DNA from: Sipunculus nudus
Taxonomy: Eukaryota; Annelida; Sipuncula; Golfingiida; Sipunculidae
Length of the DNA: 64,000 nucleotides
Assembly: GCA_026874595.1 (NCBI GenBank)
Contig: CM049314.1
Location: forward strand, 53,985,812 to 54,049,811
Direction: 5' to 3'
A program made the translations under genes and the position numbers. Below, piece after piece: positions 1-12,600 of this stretch. The first letter of the stretch is position 1; each line of letters starts with the position of its first letter. The notes below the pieces were generated by a model, which was not told the DNA's origin, made no database searches, and saw nothing but the letters and a program-made list of their open reading frames with translations.

Positions 1-744
1 CAGAGTCAGGGACTCCTAAATGATGGTCACCTACAACAACAGCAAAATCTCACTCACTAACTCAGCTCACCAAGAGTCATTAATGTATGTTGGGACGTTG
101 AGTTTTGGGCATTATTCCATAATAAAGTTTCTCATTCTTTTTTCTCTCTATGTCATCTTAAGAATAAATATCGAGGTTTAACGAGCTTATTTTCTTGTAT
201 ATGATGTTATAAAGTTCGCAAATGTGTCTGCAACAATTGCGTCTGTAATAGAAAATTGCTGGGCCGATCGACTTACTTTTATATCTTGCATGGTGACAAG
301 AATGAATGACAAGATTTTCTATATATTACAAAACGGGGGGAAAATATCTTCAAGAAATAATGTGTTGCAGCGACTTAATTTTATTTGCCTTAGGAAATTT
401 CAAAAGATCCTTCTTGGATCTAAAGTTAAAAATTTCAACGGGTTGGCATTAGACTAGCCATGACAACATGACACTCAGGCCCTTCGGAAATAAACTGATA
501 GGGCCTGGAGTCATGATGGCAGTCACAACAGAACGCCCATTCTAAGGGTCGGATCAAAATATTTACTGTCTGGTATTATTTGGCATCACAGGCTTGTAAA
601 GTCGTATTATATGTGCTTAATATCGAAGAAGAAATGTTGTTAAACAAAAATAATTACATTTATTACCTCCTTTCATCACTGTGGCACCGATTCACGTGAA
701 GCGGTACTTCTCATTCAAAACTAAATGTGTCATGGCGCGGTCAT

Positions 745-2825
745 ATATGTAAACTTGGAGGTCGGAAGCCGGAAGCCGGAAACCAAGGAATTGTCTTATA
801 AATAAAGCAGTTTAAAGCATGTACAAAATACTAACGCTTCAATGCCGTTTTGTTTTCCCCCGATAGAATAAGATCTTCATTATCATTCTGTGAAGAATAA
901 TAGTGATCCATTCTTTAATCTGAAAGTTATGGATGATTTTGTGCTCGGAAGCCATCTCGGAAATCAGTCAGAAGTGCTGGGATGTGATTTAATATGTATA
1001 ACTCGGAAGTCACAGAGACGCACTGGTTAACTTGTGGTCAGTTAAGAGCCACAGCCCAAATGCAGTTACATTATAATTATAGTTGCATGCATATATTAAA
1101 ATTAATTTATAATTTTAATGAGTGTATAATTTTTTTATTTGTAAATTTAATATATATAATACATATGTGTGGGTGTATTTTCACGTAATATATTTCGTCC
1201 CATCTAGAGCTATGATTTTGTTAAAGATATTTATATTTACATGAGGAATGTATGGGAAGGGATTAATTTTTAAAATATGCAATGTAAAGAGGACATTTTG
1301 AGGCACCTTAAACAAATGATTATGAGGATTTTCTGTTTTCTGCAACTATTCTCCTAGATGTTTTTGAACAATATATCCAAACTTGAGGTTGTTGGGCTTT
1401 AATATTTATATTTCTATAAAAATCGGTATAAACTGTAAAGTCCAAATATTCATAAGTTCGTAAAATGTTAATGTCAAAGATGAAATGCGCGTCTATACAT
1501 TTATAACTTGCAAAATGTCACTATTTAAAGGTAGTACTCATTGTAAAATAATTGATATGTTTAAGTCTTATGACAATCTTTGCATTTTACCGACTTTTGT
1601 GATCTGTGAGCGCCCAGGCTCACAGTGCGTGAGTCTTAGTATCAGCCGAGGAGGCGTGAGATTTTTCACGGTCGATCCCACCCCGAGCTGAGCTCTGTGG
1701 GGAGAGCGTGCATGACTCGCACGGTAATGCGATGGGGGGGGGGGGGGGGGGGGGGGGGAGGGGGGGGGGGAATTCCTCAATATACTAGTATATATTTATA
1801 TGCTCTGAAAGTGGAGTAAATCACCAACTTATGAATTGGAAAGTCAAAAATAAATAATGAAATTGCTGGGGAATAAAAAAGTAATCTGAAAAAGAAATGA
1901 AAATTGATTACGAATTTATTGGCAAAGAACTCGATAAAATGAGAGATATTACGTCTAAATGGGCTTGCGCCCTCTATGGATGCACCACTGAATAATAAAT
2001 ATGGTATAATAAACCCTAATACGGCATTAAAAATAGTTATAAATTACGATGTCATTCAAAATAAAAACAGTAATATATTTCCCATACGTTGAACAAATAT
2101 GAAAATTCAATATATTTTGATATTTATAAAAATCCATGCATCTGAATATTCCGTGTATACTCACTATTTTTATTTGATCCTTATATTTTTATCCTCAGAA
2201 AACAAAATTAACCGGACTATAGTCGGAATTCTCGATACAGTATAGTACCGTGCGCTTTCGGACATCCTTCTCTCTGAACTTAATAGTTGCTGGTATCAGG
2301 TTCTATAATTAAACAGAATTTTTTATATCTATAACATTTGCTCTGTAACAATTTATTTTTAAACGTTTACTGAACTTTTTCCCCCAACATAAAATACGGT
2401 AACAGCGTAAAATATTGATGAGTTAATATAATCTTGTTTTACAAAATTAAATAAAATATCAATATAATATATTATAAATAAACAGCATCATGAATGTTAA
2501 AAAACAGATTGAGTTTATGAAAAATATGTCATATTGAAATAATTGAAAATGCTTGACACGTTTGCTGACGATATGATGACCAGTGCATTAGCCATTACTG
2601 GCTTCCAAGTTTTACACATCTGGACCATAACCGGGCATTTCCGAGTCTATAACTTGGGATGGATAACTTTGATTTTTGCATTTTGCTAAAAAAAACTAAT
2701 TCTATCAATAAAAATAAAATGGTACTTTCCATTAATGTAGTAGCATTTTAATTATGCTTCCATCATTGCTTTATTTTAAAAAATCCTTGCTTCCGACTTC
2801 GGACTTCCGAGTTTTACACATAGCC
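745..2825. mobile_element. Putative non-autonomous DNA transposon with repeated subterminal motif
   Basis: The ends resemble each other in inverted orientation: near 747 the plus strand reads ATGTAAACTTGGAGGTCGGA, and the reverse complement near 2822-2781 reads ATGTGTAAAACTCGGAAGTC. Related motif copies occur at about 992-1010 (plus) and 2607-2660 (minus). No transposase ORF is present. An impure G tract (1734-1770) lies inside. The rest of 1-3240 shows nothing recognisable. Confidence 0.4.
1734..1770 (+). repeat. Poly-G tract
   Basis: Twenty-five G, one A, then eleven G. It is likely length-variable and prone to sequencing error; a proline-rich minus-strand ORF across it is an artefact of the tract. 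Confidence 0.9.
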
Positions 2826-3240
2826 GTTTGGGAATCCCCTACCAGAAGTTATGGTTCTCCCGCTAACAGACGTGGAGACGAGTTTTTCTAGTAAAACCAG
2901 CCTCGGTATTAAAAACTGCTGCACGAATACACGTAAGTCAACCGTTGATGTAATAATTATTATTTTCCCCAACAGAATAACGTCACTTTTTGTCTTAACT
3001 CAGGAAAATGACAGCTCGAGAAGTAGATGAAGATGAAAAAGTAGTGTCAGAAATGGCGTGCACATCTGCACATACTAGAATTGATGCGAACCCAATAGCT
3101 TGTACTGTCACCCCATCGTCTTCAGTATATCTAAAATCGACGTTTGGGGTGACAAGCTGTCGCTAGCATTAGACCTAGTAAGGGACTGGTGATCGGGTGA
3201 ACAACGGCAAAGGGTTATCGCTAGGGTGCAAATTGCTTAA

Positions 3241-3701
3241 AGGTGCCCAATCACATACCTTTTGAAAAAGAATTTATGTGATTTCTGACTTCCTCTGTGT
3301 ATATGTTAATGATCTAAGGGTAATTTTGGTTGTGAAAAGTTTTTATAATCCCTTTTGAAGAGTGTTGCACTTGTTTATCAACAACATGTATGTAAACACA
3401 GCAATGTTGACAATCATGAAAAACATTAAACTAAGGTGGTAGATTGTACATATGCCGAGGTAGAAAGGTCACTTGTTGCAAAACGCCATTTGCAAAGCTC
3501 TGGGTTAGTTGACTTGCTGCCAGATGCCCTTGTTGAATTTGATTTGATTATTTTGGCGGGCCTCCACGTATTATAAACACATTGATATAAACAAATCAAG
3601 CAGCCTGTGTGCGGTGATATCCATGTTTTTTTGCCTATTTTTATGAAAGCTTCAAAGGATTATCTTTAGTTAATAAAGGTCAGATAGGTGATTGGGCCCC
3701 T
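3241..3701. mobile_element. MITE with TTAA target duplication, copy 1
   Basis: A 461-bp non-coding element is flanked on both sides by TTAA (3237-3240 and 3702-3705). Its ends are inverted repeats: AGGTGCCCAATCAC on the left and GTGATTGGGCCCCT on the right. TTAA duplication is typical of piggyBac and Kolobok superfamilies. A second, inverted copy lies at 53247-53690. It sits in copy A's third intron, 65 bp from the splice donor. Confidence 0.75.
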
Positions 3702-3769
3702 TTAAAGTCATCAGACCTATGACCATAATCTTGAGAAGAAAATATGTCATGGCAAGATATGTTTCTTAC

Positions 3770-6188
3770 CGCTACTTGAGAGTGAGCTTGCACGCCGACA
3801 CTGATGTGGACGTAGTAGATCCCGGTGAATGGACAGTAGGCTCTGTTGTCGTGCCAGACCCCGCCCTCGTTGACGGTCATGACGGTGAACGGCAGCGGGT
3901 CGTAGGTACCAGATATACCTGAATCACGGTACACGGCCCACGCCGCCCGCTCTGCCCGCATCGTGTTGTACTGAAACCCGTTAAAGTTCGTCATATAACG
4001 GCTGTCAGAATGCCCGGAGTTGGCGGTCTGGAGCTCCACCCTGTCCCCCGGATACAGGTACGTCAGGACGTCGCGTCCGACAGTGTCATATGACAGTGGA
4101 GAGGAATAGCTTCTATAAATGTCAAACGCGTGCTGGCCGTTAATCCGTAAATTCAGGTTTAGGTGGTCTCCCGACCTTAAACCTGTTGAAAAGCTAAAGA
4201 AATATATCCCCATCTCTGACGCAACAAATTCATTGGTATTTGGATTCCATGCATTACCAACATTGGCCCAAACAGTTGGGAAAGAAAGCCTACCCGGAGA
4301 GTATGATGAAAGCCTGGCTACACCAAACCCTACACTGGTGCCCATCTGTCCGGAGAGAGAGAAGGTGCCCCATGATGTATGTAATCCATTCATTGTACTC
4401 TCAAGTCTTGAGCCCAGGCTGGCAATATTTAAATCCTGCCCTTCTTCATACCAAGATATGATGTTCATTCCCATGGTGTCAGTGCCGGCGTTAGAGGCGC
4501 CGGACCTGTACATGGACGCCTTGGGTTGTCCTCTCTCCACCAGCCTGTATTCAGTCTCGTGTCCTGACCCAGGATGTCCGGCCGTCATGGCGGTCAGATA
4601 CAGCCCGGCGGCCGGGATGTATAACCTCCACACGTCTTGGTTTAGGGCCCCTCCACGGTTGATGATGATAGTGTCGTAACGTACAGGGTCAGCCGAGGTC
4701 GTTAGTGGCTGGACATTGGCCACGTAGGACGCCTGGTCTGATAGACAACAAGTACAATACAAATAACTTTCTTCCTTGTGTAAAATGTTGAACAATAATA
4801 CCACAGATTTTATTTAACTTTCCTTCATAATTATAACGAATAAAAAAAACATTAAACAGAAATTCGGATTTCAGACGGCTATCCGTGCCTATTGAGATTA
4901 AGCCTATCTTTAATATAAAAGGGTAATGAAACGTTTCGTATTAGTAAAAATATTGATAATAATTAACTATTAGACAAAAGAAGTTTTCATGGAAGTATAT
5001 AGCAACTGTTTTATTTTCACTCTTTAAATATGGTTTCTGGTACGTGTTTTTGTAACCAATGGGGCTATTTTCTCGGTGTAAGTTGCCTGACTACACAATA
5101 TTAATCACTTACTGAACTGTGTAGATGTTCCACCAATCAAACACAGCACCACCAGCACTTGAAGAAAAAAATAATATGTGCACATGAGTTCACATGAAAC
5201 AGAAGAGTCAGTATATATATATATATATATATATTTTTCAAGTCCTCTTTACATAAGGCCTGCCGAGCATTGTATAAGTTTGTTCTTTTATGATATATGG
5301 AGCATTCAGCAAAATATAGCCCCTCTCAAGTCTTCATGTGTTAAGAACAATCAGCCATTTTAATAGGAAATGGAAACTTAAACCCATTCTGATTTAGAAA
5401 CGTAGAAAAACAAATGACAGCAAATTATTCTGTATTCCCATGGTTTATTGTCAAGTCTTAAATGTTTCTTATTTTATGAAAGAAATAGACCAACGTTGCT
5501 GTCTACTGAGTGAGTTTGAAGGCAACCATACGAAATGCCCGATATTAGAGAATCACAAAAGTCATAGCCAGTCATTACTTTGAACGAACCTCTGCAATGT
5601 TACCATGTTTTAACCACTGGCGGGGATCGAACCTGGGACCATAAGCTCCGTAGTCCAAATCCTCAACCATTTGCCTAACAATCTAAAAGCACCTTTCTTA
5701 TCCATCCAGTAAAATCACCGAAGAACTTTTTAAACCATAAATACATTTGAAACATTCCACTTATAAATGTACCGGTGAACCATTGACAATGCTCTTATAC
5801 CCTCTCGTTATATGTGCACTGATGTGCTTTTTTCTTGTTGCATTTTTGCATAAACGACAACAAACGTGATACGAAATAGCGAACAGCATTAAAAAGGAAC
5901 CTTATGCAGCAAACTTATGTCAACCAACCGGCTGATGCACAAGACAGACCAAATTTACCCGTTCATTCAATGAGGTATAATGCCATACAACATATTCAAG
6001 TAATATACAAAGTATGTGAAATGATTGGTTAATGATCGGTAATTGGGGTTTTTTCTTTCAATCCTTTGCCATAATTTTACAGCCAAGTCCCCGAATATAA
6101 TATCAAATAAAAACTATTAAAATACGCTGAAAAGAACGATATTTTACTCACCGACGGTCAGAACCTTGATCAGGAATGCCTTGTACAT
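3770..6188 (-). CDS. Secreted triple C1q-domain protein, copy A (3' end missing)
   Basis: Three coding exons are visible on the minus strand: 6188-6152 (ATG, 37 nt), 5157-5113 (45 nt) and 4737-3770 (968 nt), with GT-AG junctions at every boundary (donors gtgagt, gtaagt and gtaaga). Joined, they give a basic, hydrophobic signal peptide (MYKAFLIKVL...) ending near residue 27, then three C1q-like domains at about residues 30-155, 157-285 and 290 onward. Domain 2 matches the classic C1q signature F-x5-[ND]-x4-[FYWL]-x6-F-x5-G-x-Y-x-F-x-[FY] exactly. The last exon, 195 nt in copies B and C, was not found between position 1 and 3769, so it probably lies left of the window; the equivalent intron in copy B is 3.7 kb. 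The start was chosen because the 37-nt first exon is the same length in all three copies. By family knowledge, soluble C1q-domain proteins of bivalves act as pattern-recognition lectins; the role here is inferred. Tandem C1q domains without a collagen stalk are visible. Confidence 0.85.
5605..5690 (-). repeat. tRNA-derived SINE-like promoter fragment
   Basis: On the minus strand an A-box-like TGGTTGAGGA is followed about 40 nt later by a B box GGTTCGATCCCC. The T arm does not pair properly, so this is a tRNA-derived SINE head or tRNA relic and not a working tRNA. It lies in intron 1 of copy A. Confidence 0.4.
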
Positions 6189-6638
6189 GGCCTCAAGTAC
6201 TGTTAGATATCTGACTGTACCGTGTAATGACTTCCCTACGACGACAGGTCGTACATCTGTTCTCTTCCATCATTCATAGTTATATGTAAAAACCACGGCC
6301 TTTGTACTTCACAAAACAAGAATATATACCGTGTACATAATGTAGCGTGTGTCTACTGACTAGAGAAAACCCACCGGGGCGGTCAGCGTATGTTGGCATC
6401 TTCCGTTTTCACCCATTTTAAATCTATTAATGAATTGATCCCTTGTGGCGCCCTTCAGAATGATATATAGATTAATATAACCACTGCATAACGAGTACAT
6501 ATCAAGACATTAACAGCGCCGGTATTAAACTATCTTGAGCTAATATGTCGTGAGAATTCTCAAGCTGCCACCTCCAAAATAAAGTACACCACGATCATAC
6601 AGTCTGAGCATTGGCCTGACGATCGCTCGTACGTCACC
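6189..6638. promoter_or_regulatory. Candidate bidirectional promoter between C1q copies A and B
   Basis: Only 450 bp separate the start codons of the divergent copies A (minus) and B (plus), so both 5' UTRs and core promoters must lie here unless non-coding first exons exist further away. TATA-like AT stretches occur near 6325-6333, suited to the minus gene, and near 6462-6476, suited to the plus gene. No transcription start can be fixed from sequence alone. A TGACGTA/TACGTCA half-site lies just before the copy B ATG (6630-6636), and the same heptamer lies about 50 bp before the copy C ATG (25898-25904). That match is suggestive only. Confidence 0.5.
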
Positions 6639-9600
6639 ATGACATCTTTGTCGATGATATTTTGGTCACTCTCAGGTATGTCAGGTGATATGACTAAGAA
6701 ATATTTTTATTTAGTAACATCAGTACATGCAGCTTAAAGATGAATGCAGGAGTTAGTAATTTTCTTTGTATAGTATATCTCTCCAGTATGAACACATAAT
6801 TCCAACATTGGTATTTTATATACAAAAAAACTATGGTCAACTATTACGTGCTTATTTATTTATTTTTGTTTCTTTTTCATTGCACCTTCTTAGAGGGGTA
6901 TCTAAGGTTGCTTAGCAACCGTTTCGCATATGATAAACATTACACATTACTGAAGTTATAAGTTAGATTAATCATATTCCCCTCTCGCAATGAAAAGTTA
7001 AACAAGGGCACCGCAAAGCGGAGCATCCCTTTGCACAGGGCATAATTAGACGGGTTGTGTTACACAGGGTTAAAAATGAGATCTTTGGCCTTGACCTTTG
7101 CTCCTGTGACCTCAAACTTAATAGGGTTCTCCATCCATGGGTGGGTGATTCATATGAGTAAGATGACACTGTCAGGTGTTGGTCAAACGGTTTGGCCTAA
7201 AATTGGTCTACAATCTTTTTCAAGAAGTGGTCGCTGTGGCCGTGACCTTTGACCCCGTCACCTCAAAATTGATAGGTTACTTCACCCATGGGTGTGTGAG
7301 TCATATTTTAAAGATGAAATATATTTGTGAAATGGTTTGGCTTTAAATGGGTCCACGGTCTTTTTTAAGAAGTGGGCCCTGTGTCCGTGACCTTTGACCT
7401 CGTGACCTCAAAATCCATAGGGTTCTTTATCCATGGATAGGTAAGCCTTATGTGCAAGAAGAAAGGTTTTGGTCAAACGGGTTGGCCTAAAATGGGTCCA
7501 CATTTTTTTTTCGAGAAGTGGGCCCTTTGGCCGTGACCCTTTGACTCCGTGACCTCAAAATCGATAGGGCTCCTCATCAATTGGTGGGTGAGCCATATTT
7601 GCAAGATTGAAGGTTTTGGTAAAACGGTTTTGCTTTAAATGGGTCCACAACCTTTTTTAACTCAGCTGACTGAAAGTCATCTGAGCTATTGCGATCACTC
7701 TTTGTCCGTCGTCCGTCTAGCTATCCGTCTGTCTGTCTGTCCGTCCGTTAACCAGGCACAAATCGTAACCCCTGGACTTGGAATTTGTAACTTGACATCC
7801 TGGGAGGTCCATAAAAAATCTCCTTGGAAACCTGAAATTAGGTCTCTGTTACCAATATTCTTCGAGCTATGGGGCTTCGAAGTACCCCACAGAATAATGG
7901 AAAATTTGATTTAAAAGCTCAAGTTTCTGAACAATTAATGCATTGATCCCCATGATTCTTTGCATGGATATTGATCATGGAGTGTTTCATCAGTTTCTGC
8001 AGACTGGTGGCGCCACCTGGTTTTTTTATTTTTTACAATTTTTTTTCTCTATTTTTTAGACCTTAAAATATGCGGTCATCTATTAACAGGTCACAAATTG
8101 TAACCTTTGCACCTAGAATTTTCTAACTTGACATCCAGGGAGGTCCATGAAAAATCTCCTAAGAAACCATAAATTAGGTCTCTGTTACACATATCCTCCG
8201 AGCTAATCTTCAGTTGAATGAGGCTACCACCTACAAAATCTGGCATTCAGATGATAAAATTCCTTTTGTGAATGTCTTCTTAGTCAGCTGAGCATCATGA
8301 CCCATGGGTCATTTATGGCCATGACCTTTGACTCCGTGACCTCAAAATCGATAGGGCTCCTCACCATGGATAGGTGAGCCATATTTGCAGGCCTTGCCTT
8401 TTGAGGCGAGCGATCGCTCCCGCGCGCCATCGCTCGCCTGAGACAGACTTTAGGAGAGCTAATAATCGCTCTCTTGGCATTCAATGTTTTCAAAAACTTT
8501 TTTTGCGGATCTCAAACGATTGACTAGAAGTCCGGAGTTTGGCGGGTATGGGTACTTGGATTAATTAGAAGACGAGTGCGGCAATGCCGTTACATGCATT
8601 GATCAACCGCCCAGTATTTTGATGGAAGTCATGTTGTCAGCTGGACGCGTTGTATGCTTGATGGAACGGCCAGACTAGCTGAGAGGGTAGCGACTTCGAC
8701 TTGACGAAATGTCCCGTGGTGCCCCGAAAACTGTATTAGTTTGTTTAAATTTTTGTAATGTTCAATGAAGAAACACGCGAGTCAAAATTTTAATTAAGAA
8801 TTATATACATTGACCGAAAGTCCGGCTTTAATTACAATGGTATATCTGTTAAAAAAAGATAGATTTTGACCGGAACTGTCATTTTCGACCGTCGCAGATT
8901 CGATCAAGTCCAAAACTTTAAAATTTTTATGACATATGAAAACGTGACAACTTAAACTTAGTTCAAGTGAATTTAGTTAATTTCTAGTCTTTGTCGTGCG
9001 AATAAATTTTCAGGCTGCCAAAACTACGGAATCTATGACTGCTTCTGGTTTAGACGGAGATCGTCATTACTCAGTTGTTTCTGCGCATGTCTTGTGTTCT
9101 TTTTAATATTCAGAACTTTCTCGGGCGCTATTGGATACCTTTGTCACATGTCTGAATTTGAATAGGAATTCCCCCATGTCAATAATCGAATGGTGCAAGC
9201 CTTAATCCCCCCGTGACCTCTGTAACCTGTTGTATGTTCACGCAACCGACGATTTCTGCAGTTATGTGACATGAATTCCCGCCGTTTAAGAACAAGTTGC
9301 AAAACATGTCAGACCCGCTTAAAACGCAAGTTTGGTCTATTTATGATTGTTGTTTTCTGACATGAAGCTTGGCAGTTTCTGCAATTGACATTTGTCGAAC
9401 GATATATGAACTGATAATACGCGTGTTATTAGCGGTGGTCAACTGACACATGGCACCATGAAAAAATGTACACTTTGACGCGGCTTTCTGATATCTTTAT
9501 TTAGATGAACAAATCAATGAAACAGTTTATTTTTACATGTGTTCAGGAAATTAGATGATATATTCGTACAGATTTTCTTTTATTATATATATTATTTTAC

Positions 9601-12600
9601 ATTTTATTGACTTTATCAGCGACTTTTTATTGAACCAAGAAGAAGAATGCAAAGATCGACACTGGCACATGGTTTCCCGTCATACCTACTTACACTCTGT
9701 CATTTAATTTAAAAGATTTAGCACAAAGGCTATACCCGCATGTCGATTCATATTCAATATGATAAACCTATAAATCAACACTTCTGGTATTATCTTCTCC
9801 TCTTGGTATACTAATTTCTTTTCTTATTTGTTTTACTTGTCAAGGCTATTCATTTATGTTAAAGGGCCAATTAACTGAGGTATCCCCGGGACTCATCAGT
9901 TGATGAGATTTCATGCAGCCCAACTTCAACAAATATATCTTAAATAAATATTTGTTTGTAAATATTTAATTTTAAATAATGTTCTGAAATATGTGTAATA
10001 ATGCCATAACAACCAAAGTATTTTAGTTATAAGTGCATAAAAATACAAATCATGCTGTTAGTAAATGATCATAGAATTTTGATTGTAAACATTAAAATTA
10101 TGGTTATTAGTTATATTACAATAAAAGTTAATCTGTTGACCTCATGTGTAAACACTTTTCACCTGATACTGCACAGAAAGTAAACTATACCTTACGGAAC
10201 TATAAAATGATATAATCAAGAATTAGAGAGGTAAGTTTAACACTTTAATTTCAGGTGAGTGAATCACTCACCTTAACTCTACGAGGGGAGTGATTTTTCA
10301 CTTTTTCACTTTTTCACGTTTTCAAAAGGCAAGGCCTGTATTTGCAAGAATAAAGATTCTGGTGAAACGATTTTGATCTAAATGGATCCGTGACCTTTGA
10401 CCCCATGACCTAAAAATCAATAGGGGTTTTCATCCATGGAAAGGTGAGTTATATTTGAGAGATTAAAGGTTTTAGTGAAATGGTTCGGCATAAAATGGGT
10501 CCACAAGCTTTTTCAGGAAATTTCGTCCTGTGGCCGTGACCTTTGACCCCTTGATCTCAAAATTGATATGGTTCTTCACCTCAAGGGTGGGTGAGCCAAA
10601 TGTGCAAGATTAAAGGTTTGGTCAAACCGTTTGGCTTGAAATTGATCCACAAGCCAATTCCGGATGGACAGATGGACAGACGGACGGACACACGAACGGA
10701 GGCGTTACTATATCCCTGTCGCAACGCGTTGCGAGGGGATAATAAAATTGCCTATGTACGAGAGTAACAGTTATTTTCATTTTGGATGGCCCCCACATGT
10801 TTCAAACACGAGAATACAACTATACGGACAGCCGGTGCATCTTGGAATATGCACTTTTTGGCTTATTTAATATATAAGGTCAAGATATTACTGTATTAAA
10901 AATACTTCGAAATAGACCGATTTATAGCCAAATCGCAGTCATGTAACTTTACAATTCTTCAAGCGTCTATTTTTGTTTTGCATCATACCACGAAATGGAA
11001 TTTTTGTACACACACACGCACAAATATATAAATAAATATATATCTATATACTTATATATTCAAAACTTTTGTATTAGTTTATTTTTAATCAAATTTAACT
11101 TAAAAAATCCTGATTCGTTAATTATGGCTTTTTTCGACTCCCTAGATATTTTGCATGCACTCTGATTTATTATCACATTATTTGATAAGATCTTCTTCAT
11201 GCTAATAATACAAATGAACGATATCGACAGTGTCCTAGAATTTGCTAAACAATCTTATATTTTGCATTTGAATAAACATTTGAAATGATGAGCTTCAGTG
11301 AAACATATATCCCTGACATGGGCTAACTTATGAATGAATCATAAATAACTATTTGCTAATTGTATAATGCAGACGGTCAACATAATGTTACGTGCACATT
11401 TTAAAAGCGTGCTGTACTTTGTTAACATGTGGGATCAGTCCACACAAACATGAGCCTCAGTGAACTGATCAAAGATATCTAATCCAATATTTAATTTGAC
11501 TTTTATTCGCTTTTGGATAAAATATTTGCATGTTTGCTTGTAAAGCTAAGTATGCTATATCTCTTTTTACAGTTGTGAGTCTCGTTCTTGATGTCTACCC
11601 GGTGCTGTCACAAACAAGTGAGTATGACTTGAACAATAAAACCGCTACTCATTAACAGACCACGCATGTTATCAGTCAAATACAGATATCTCGGTCCACA
11701 CAATTTTATAGTCGGGATATATCGCGGCCCGGTAATCGTCGTTCAATCAGCTCCGAGTGCTTTTATCAGCCCGGTTAAGAGCACTCGGGGTTAGGATGAA
11801 ATTGCAATATGCGCAACCGTTGATGTGTTTGATTCTAGTTGGCTAAAAGATAGAGCTTCACACAGTTTTCGAAGCATGCTATTCCTTCATATAAAATACC
11901 TATGTTTGTAGGGTAAAATCGTTATTCTAGACGACAACTATGAGTGGAAATAATGTTGTCACGGGGATATAATAGAATAAACCAAATGCACGATAAGGGA
12001 TGGAAATCTGATTTAGTTAATTAACCGTACAAAGAAATAGAAGAAAGCAGTTACAGAATAGCTCTGGGTAGGACTTCGTGGAGTCCTTCCTGAACATAAC
12101 TAAAATATGTTTTTATATTTTTGTAGACCAGGCCTCTTTAGCCGTGAACATAGGTAACCTGGCGGAAAGTGCGGAAACAGTAACGTTTGACGTCGTACCG
12201 ATCAACCGCTGGGGGCTACTGAACCGCGTGACCGGGATCCTGACGATACCTTTTGATGGTTTGTACTTGGTCAGTCTGTCCGCAGGTCACGCCGGAGATG
12301 AACGGACGGAGTACAGTCTAATGCGGGGAGACACCAGGATGACGACGTTATTCCGTAACGAGGCTTTGTCCGCAGACAGAGCGGCCATCATCGGCAAGGA
12401 CGTCATCATGTGGTTTGACAGGAATCAGCAACTGTCAATCAGGAGCGACGGTCCCCGCCTCCTCAGCGACGAGAACAGCCTTGCAACTTCGTGGGGGACA
12501 TTTTCTCTGACAGGGGACATGGGGACAACTGTTGGTTTCGGCGCCGCAAGGAGCACTCCACACGGTATCGGGAAGGTCACGTTCGATACAACATGGGGCA

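Noticed and set aside
1568..1780. Proline-rich minus-strand ORF
   Set aside because: The proline run is the complement of the poly-G tract.
4119..4679. 186-codon plus-strand ORF
   Set aside because: It is the antisense of C1q copy A, whose splice sites and domain match are clear.
5605..5690. Functional tRNA gene
   Set aside because: A and B boxes are present, but the T arm and acceptor stem do not pair.
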